A stretch of DNA of 6,112 bases from CAZOYN01 sp964584135. Lineage in GTDB: Bacteria > Patescibacteriota > Saccharimonadia > Saccharimonadales > UBA4665. Position numbers and translations under genes: made by a program. The notes under the pieces were generated by a model, which had not been told where the DNA came from, made no database searches, and saw only the letters and a program-made list of their open reading frames with translations. The stretch spans positions 1 to 6,112 of the forward strand of contig CAZOYN010000049.1 of the NCBI GenBank assembly GCA_964584135.1. The letters are read 5' to 3'. Shown here piece by piece: positions 3,922 through 6,112 of this stretch (position 1 is its first letter; each line of letters starts with the position of its first letter).

Positions 3922-6112
3922 ATGAATTTGCCAAAAGTCTATGAGCCAGCGAAGTACGAAAGCGATATTTACGTGCTGTGGGAGAAGAGTGGGGTGTTTG
4001 TGGCCGATCCAAGCTCAGGCAAGCAACACTTCTCGATCAGCATGCCGCCACCGAACGAAACCGGCACGCTGCATATCGGTCACGCTCTGTTTTTGACGCT
4101 GCAGGATATTATGGCCCGCCACGCCCGCCAACAGGGGAAAGACGTACTCTGGCTGCCGGGCACCGACCACGCCGCCCTGGCTGTGAATGCCATCATCGAG
4201 AAGCAATTGGCTGAAGAGGGAACTAGCAAGCACGAGATTGGCCGGGAGGAGTTTTTGCGCCGTACTCGGGAGTTTGTGGGTTCCAGCCGCGAAAACATCA
4301 ACGCGCAGATCCGAGCCATGGGCGCCAGCTGTGACTGGACCCGCGCCCGCTACACCCTCGACGACGCCCTGAACCGCTGTGTCAACGAAACCTTTATTAA
4401 GATGTATAACGACGGCCTAATTTACAGGGGTCACCGCATCGTCAATTGGGACCCAAAGTTGGAAACCAGCGTCTCCGACGATGAGGTCGTCTACAAAGAA
4501 GAGCAGGGCACATTCTACACCTTCAAATACGGCCCGTTTGAGATTGGCACGGCCCGCCCGGAAACCAAGTTCGGCGACAAGTACGTGGTCATACATCCCG
4601 CTGACGAACGCTATAAAGACTACAAGCACGGCGATACCTTTGAGGCCGAATGGATTAACGGCCCAGTGACTGCTACGGTGATTAAAGACGAATCAGTTGA
4701 CCCTAGTTTTGGCACCGGTGTCATGACCATTACGCCTTGGCACAGCCACGCTGATTTTGATATTGCCGAGCGCCACCAACTAGACAAAGAACAGATAATT
4801 GACTTTCACGGGAAATTGCTGCCTGTTGGCGGGGAGTTTGCCGGTATGGCCATTGCAGAAGCCCGCCCCAAAATTGTGGAAAAGCTCGATAAGAAGGGGT
4901 TGCTCATCAAAACAGAGGATAACTATGTGCACAATGTGGCCATAAACGACCGCGGTAAAGGGGTGATTGAGCCCCAGATCCGCCTGCAGTGGTTTGTGGA
5001 TGTTAATAAGCCGGCTGTGGATTGGAAGGGCAAGCGGCAGTCGCTCAAAGAGGTGTTGCAGACAGTTATCCGCGATGAGGATATTAAACTTATCCCTAAG
5101 CGCTTCGAGAAGCTTTATTTCCACTGGATCGATAACTTGCGTGACTGGTGCATCAGCCGGCAGATTTGGTGGGGGCACCGGATTCCGGTGTGGTACCGTG
5201 TGGATACCGACGGCAGGGAAGAGACCTATGTTGGCCTGCAGCCACCGGCCGACCAGAGCGAAGGTTGGCATGACTGGGAACAGGATCCCGATACCTTGGA
5301 CACCTGGTTTAGCTCTGCCCTGTGGACCTGGAGCACTTTAGTTGACCCAGCCTTAGCTCAGGACTTTTCCCTTTCGCTGCAGGAGGTGCTGGAGCGCAGC
5401 CCCGACTTCCAGGCCTACCACCCGACCAGCGTTATGGAAACCGGTTGGGACATCTTGTTTTTCTGGGTGGCCCGCATGATCCTGGCCACCACCTACATGA
5501 CCGGACAAGTGCCGTTCAAAGAGGTGTACCTGCATGGTTTAGTCCGGACTGAGGCTGGTAAAAAGATGAGTAAGAGCAGCCCAGAGACCATTATTGACCC
5601 CATGGAAGTCATCCCGGAGTACGGCGCCGACGCCCTGCGCTTTGCGCTCATCCAGGGCATGTCGGCCGGCAATGACCAGCGCCTGGGCCGCAGCAAAATC
5701 ATTGCTAACCGGAACTTCTGCAACAAGCTTTGGAACATTGCCCGCTACATCGAGGGGGTACTGGGCGATGAAGTAAGCAGGGAAGGGCTAGAAGCCCGCA
5801 CCGCTGCCGACCACTGGGTGTTGAATAAATTGCAACGATTTCAAGAGGTCATTTCGGATGATTTGGACAACTATCGTTTTAGTGAAGCCTATGACAAGCT
5901 CTACCACTTCGTGTGGGACGACGTGGCTGACTGGTACATTGAAGGCAGCAAAACCGCGCCTAACAAGCCGCTGTTGGCTCATCTGTTAGAGTCGGTTTTA
6001 CTCTTGGCCCATCCGTTCGCGCCGTTTGTGACCGAGACCATCTGGCAAACCCTGGCCTGGGAGCAGGATTCTATACTGGCTAGCCCCAGCGTTGCCAAGA
6101 TGCCGCACACTG
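3922..6112 (+). CDS. valS: Valyl-tRNA synthetase, 3' end beyond the window (first 730 residues)
   Basis: Class I synthetase that charges tRNA-Val and hydrolyses mischarged Thr-tRNA-Val. In order: PPPNETGTLHIGHAL with the HIGH motif (51-54); the CP1 editing domain from about 200 to 340, with GTARPET (209-215) and GTGVMTITPWHSHADFD (264-280), whose Asp278 matches the catalytic editing aspartate; DWCISRQIWWGHRIP (from 408); LDTWFSSALW (from 459); METGWDILFFWVARMI; KMSKS (548-552), followed by SPETIIDP rather than the common LGN; then the anticodon-binding helical domain, with NFCNKLWNIARY and DDVADWYIEGSK. The missing end should hold the rest of that domain and any C-terminal coiled coil. In-frame ATGs at 3910 and 3913 are also possible. 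I prefer 3922 because homology starts with LPKxYxP and a -10 box lies in the right place; no Shine-Dalgarno sequence supports any of them. It diverges from the toxin-antitoxin operon. Confidence 0.96.
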   Translation, partial: MNLPKVYEPAKYESDIYVLWEKSGVFVADPSSGKQHFSISMPPPNETGTLHIGHALFLTLQDIMARHARQQGKDVLWLPGTDHAALAVNAIIEKQLAEEGTSKHEIGREEFLRRTREFVGSSRENINAQIRAMGASCDWTRARYTLDDALNRCVNETFIKMYNDGLIYRGHRIVNWDPKLETSVSDDEVVYKEEQGTFYTFKYGPFEIGTARPETKFGDKYVVIHPADERYKDYKHGDTFEAEWINGPVTATVIKDESVDPSFGTGVMTITPWHSHADFDIAERHQLDKEQIIDFHGKLLPVGGEFAGMAIAEARPKIVEKLDKKGLLIKTEDNYVHNVAINDRGKGVIEPQIRLQWFVDVNKPAVDWKGKRQSLKEVLQTVIRDEDIKLIPKRFEKLYFHWIDNLRDWCISRQIWWGHRIPVWYRVDTDGREETYVGLQPPADQSEGWHDWEQDPDTLDTWFSSALWTWSTLVDPALAQDFSLSLQEVLERSPDFQAYHPTSVMETGWDILFFWVARMILATTYMTGQVPFKEVYLHGLVRTEAGKKMSKSSPETIIDPMEVIPEYGADALRFALIQGMSAGNDQRLGRSKIIANRNFCNKLWNIARYIEGVLGDEVSREGLEARTAADHWVLNKLQRFQEVISDDLDNYRFSEAYDKLYHFVWDDVADWYIEGSKTAPNKPLLAHLLESVLLLAHPFAPFVTETIWQTLAWEQDSILASPSVAKMPHT

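Noticed and set aside
3575..4012. 145-residue version of the antitoxin starting at 4012
   Set aside because: The extra 51 residues are antisense to the valS start and the promoter region, do not look like any RelB N-terminus, and the family start and promoter both point to 3859.
961..6112. Alternative genetic code with UGA read as glycine
   Set aside because: tsaD and the antitoxin gene end on TGA at the normal family length, and no conserved position in murE, tsaD or valS needs an in-frame TGA.
1..6112. CRISPR array, insertion sequence, rRNA or riboswitch
   Set aside because: No regularly spaced repeats, transposase motifs, rRNA segments or recognisable aptamer cores were seen on either strand.

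Overview
The window looks like a stretch of chromosome from a small-genome bacterium. A Candidate Phyla Radiation (Patescibacteria) lineage, possibly close to Saccharibacteria, is my best guess. This is inference from four points: a MurE-type ligase that lacks the usual N-terminal domain, the sequence flavour of the valyl-tRNA synthetase and TsaD, core genes without Shine-Dalgarno sequences, and very compact gene packing. TGA serves as a normal stop (tsaD and the antitoxin gene end on TGA at the expected lengths), so the UGA-glycine code of some CPR groups does not apply.

Layout. Positions 1-836 form a GC-rich, accessory-looking segment. The + strand carries the middle of a primase-polymerase (PrimPol) domain, cut off at the left edge of the window. 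Its recognisable similarity stops near position 325, and the rest of that frame reads like an antisense translation. On the opposite strand a small unknown gene (728 to 384) has a strong Shine-Dalgarno sequence, unlike every core gene here. A perfect 13-bp inverted repeat (780-832) and an AT-rich spacer (837-960) with a good leftward promoter separate this segment from the core genes. I read it as the edge of a phage- or plasmid-derived insertion with a broken primase gene.

Positions 961-6112 are compact core sequence: a murE-like ligase (leftward), tsaD (rightward), a RelB/RelE-family toxin-antitoxin pair (leftward) and valS (rightward, running off the right edge). murE and tsaD diverge from a 23-bp gap containing the symmetric box AGTATACT, which supplies a TATACT -10 in both directions. 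tsaD and the toxin gene converge with their stop codons touching. The antitoxin gene and valS diverge. The antitoxin promoter is near-consensus (TTGACG, 17 bp, TATACT), sits inside a 26-bp dyad that looks like an autoregulatory operator, and predicts transcription starting on the A of the ATG.

Together the genes cover peptidoglycan precursor synthesis (MurE-like), tRNA t6A modification (TsaD), tRNA-Val charging with editing (ValS) and a growth-arrest or stabilisation module (TA). No complete new defence or mobile system is visible. The most interesting signals are the repeated symmetric -10 boxes with probable leaderless mRNAs, the altered active-site motifs in the MurE-like ligase, and the broken PrimPol region.
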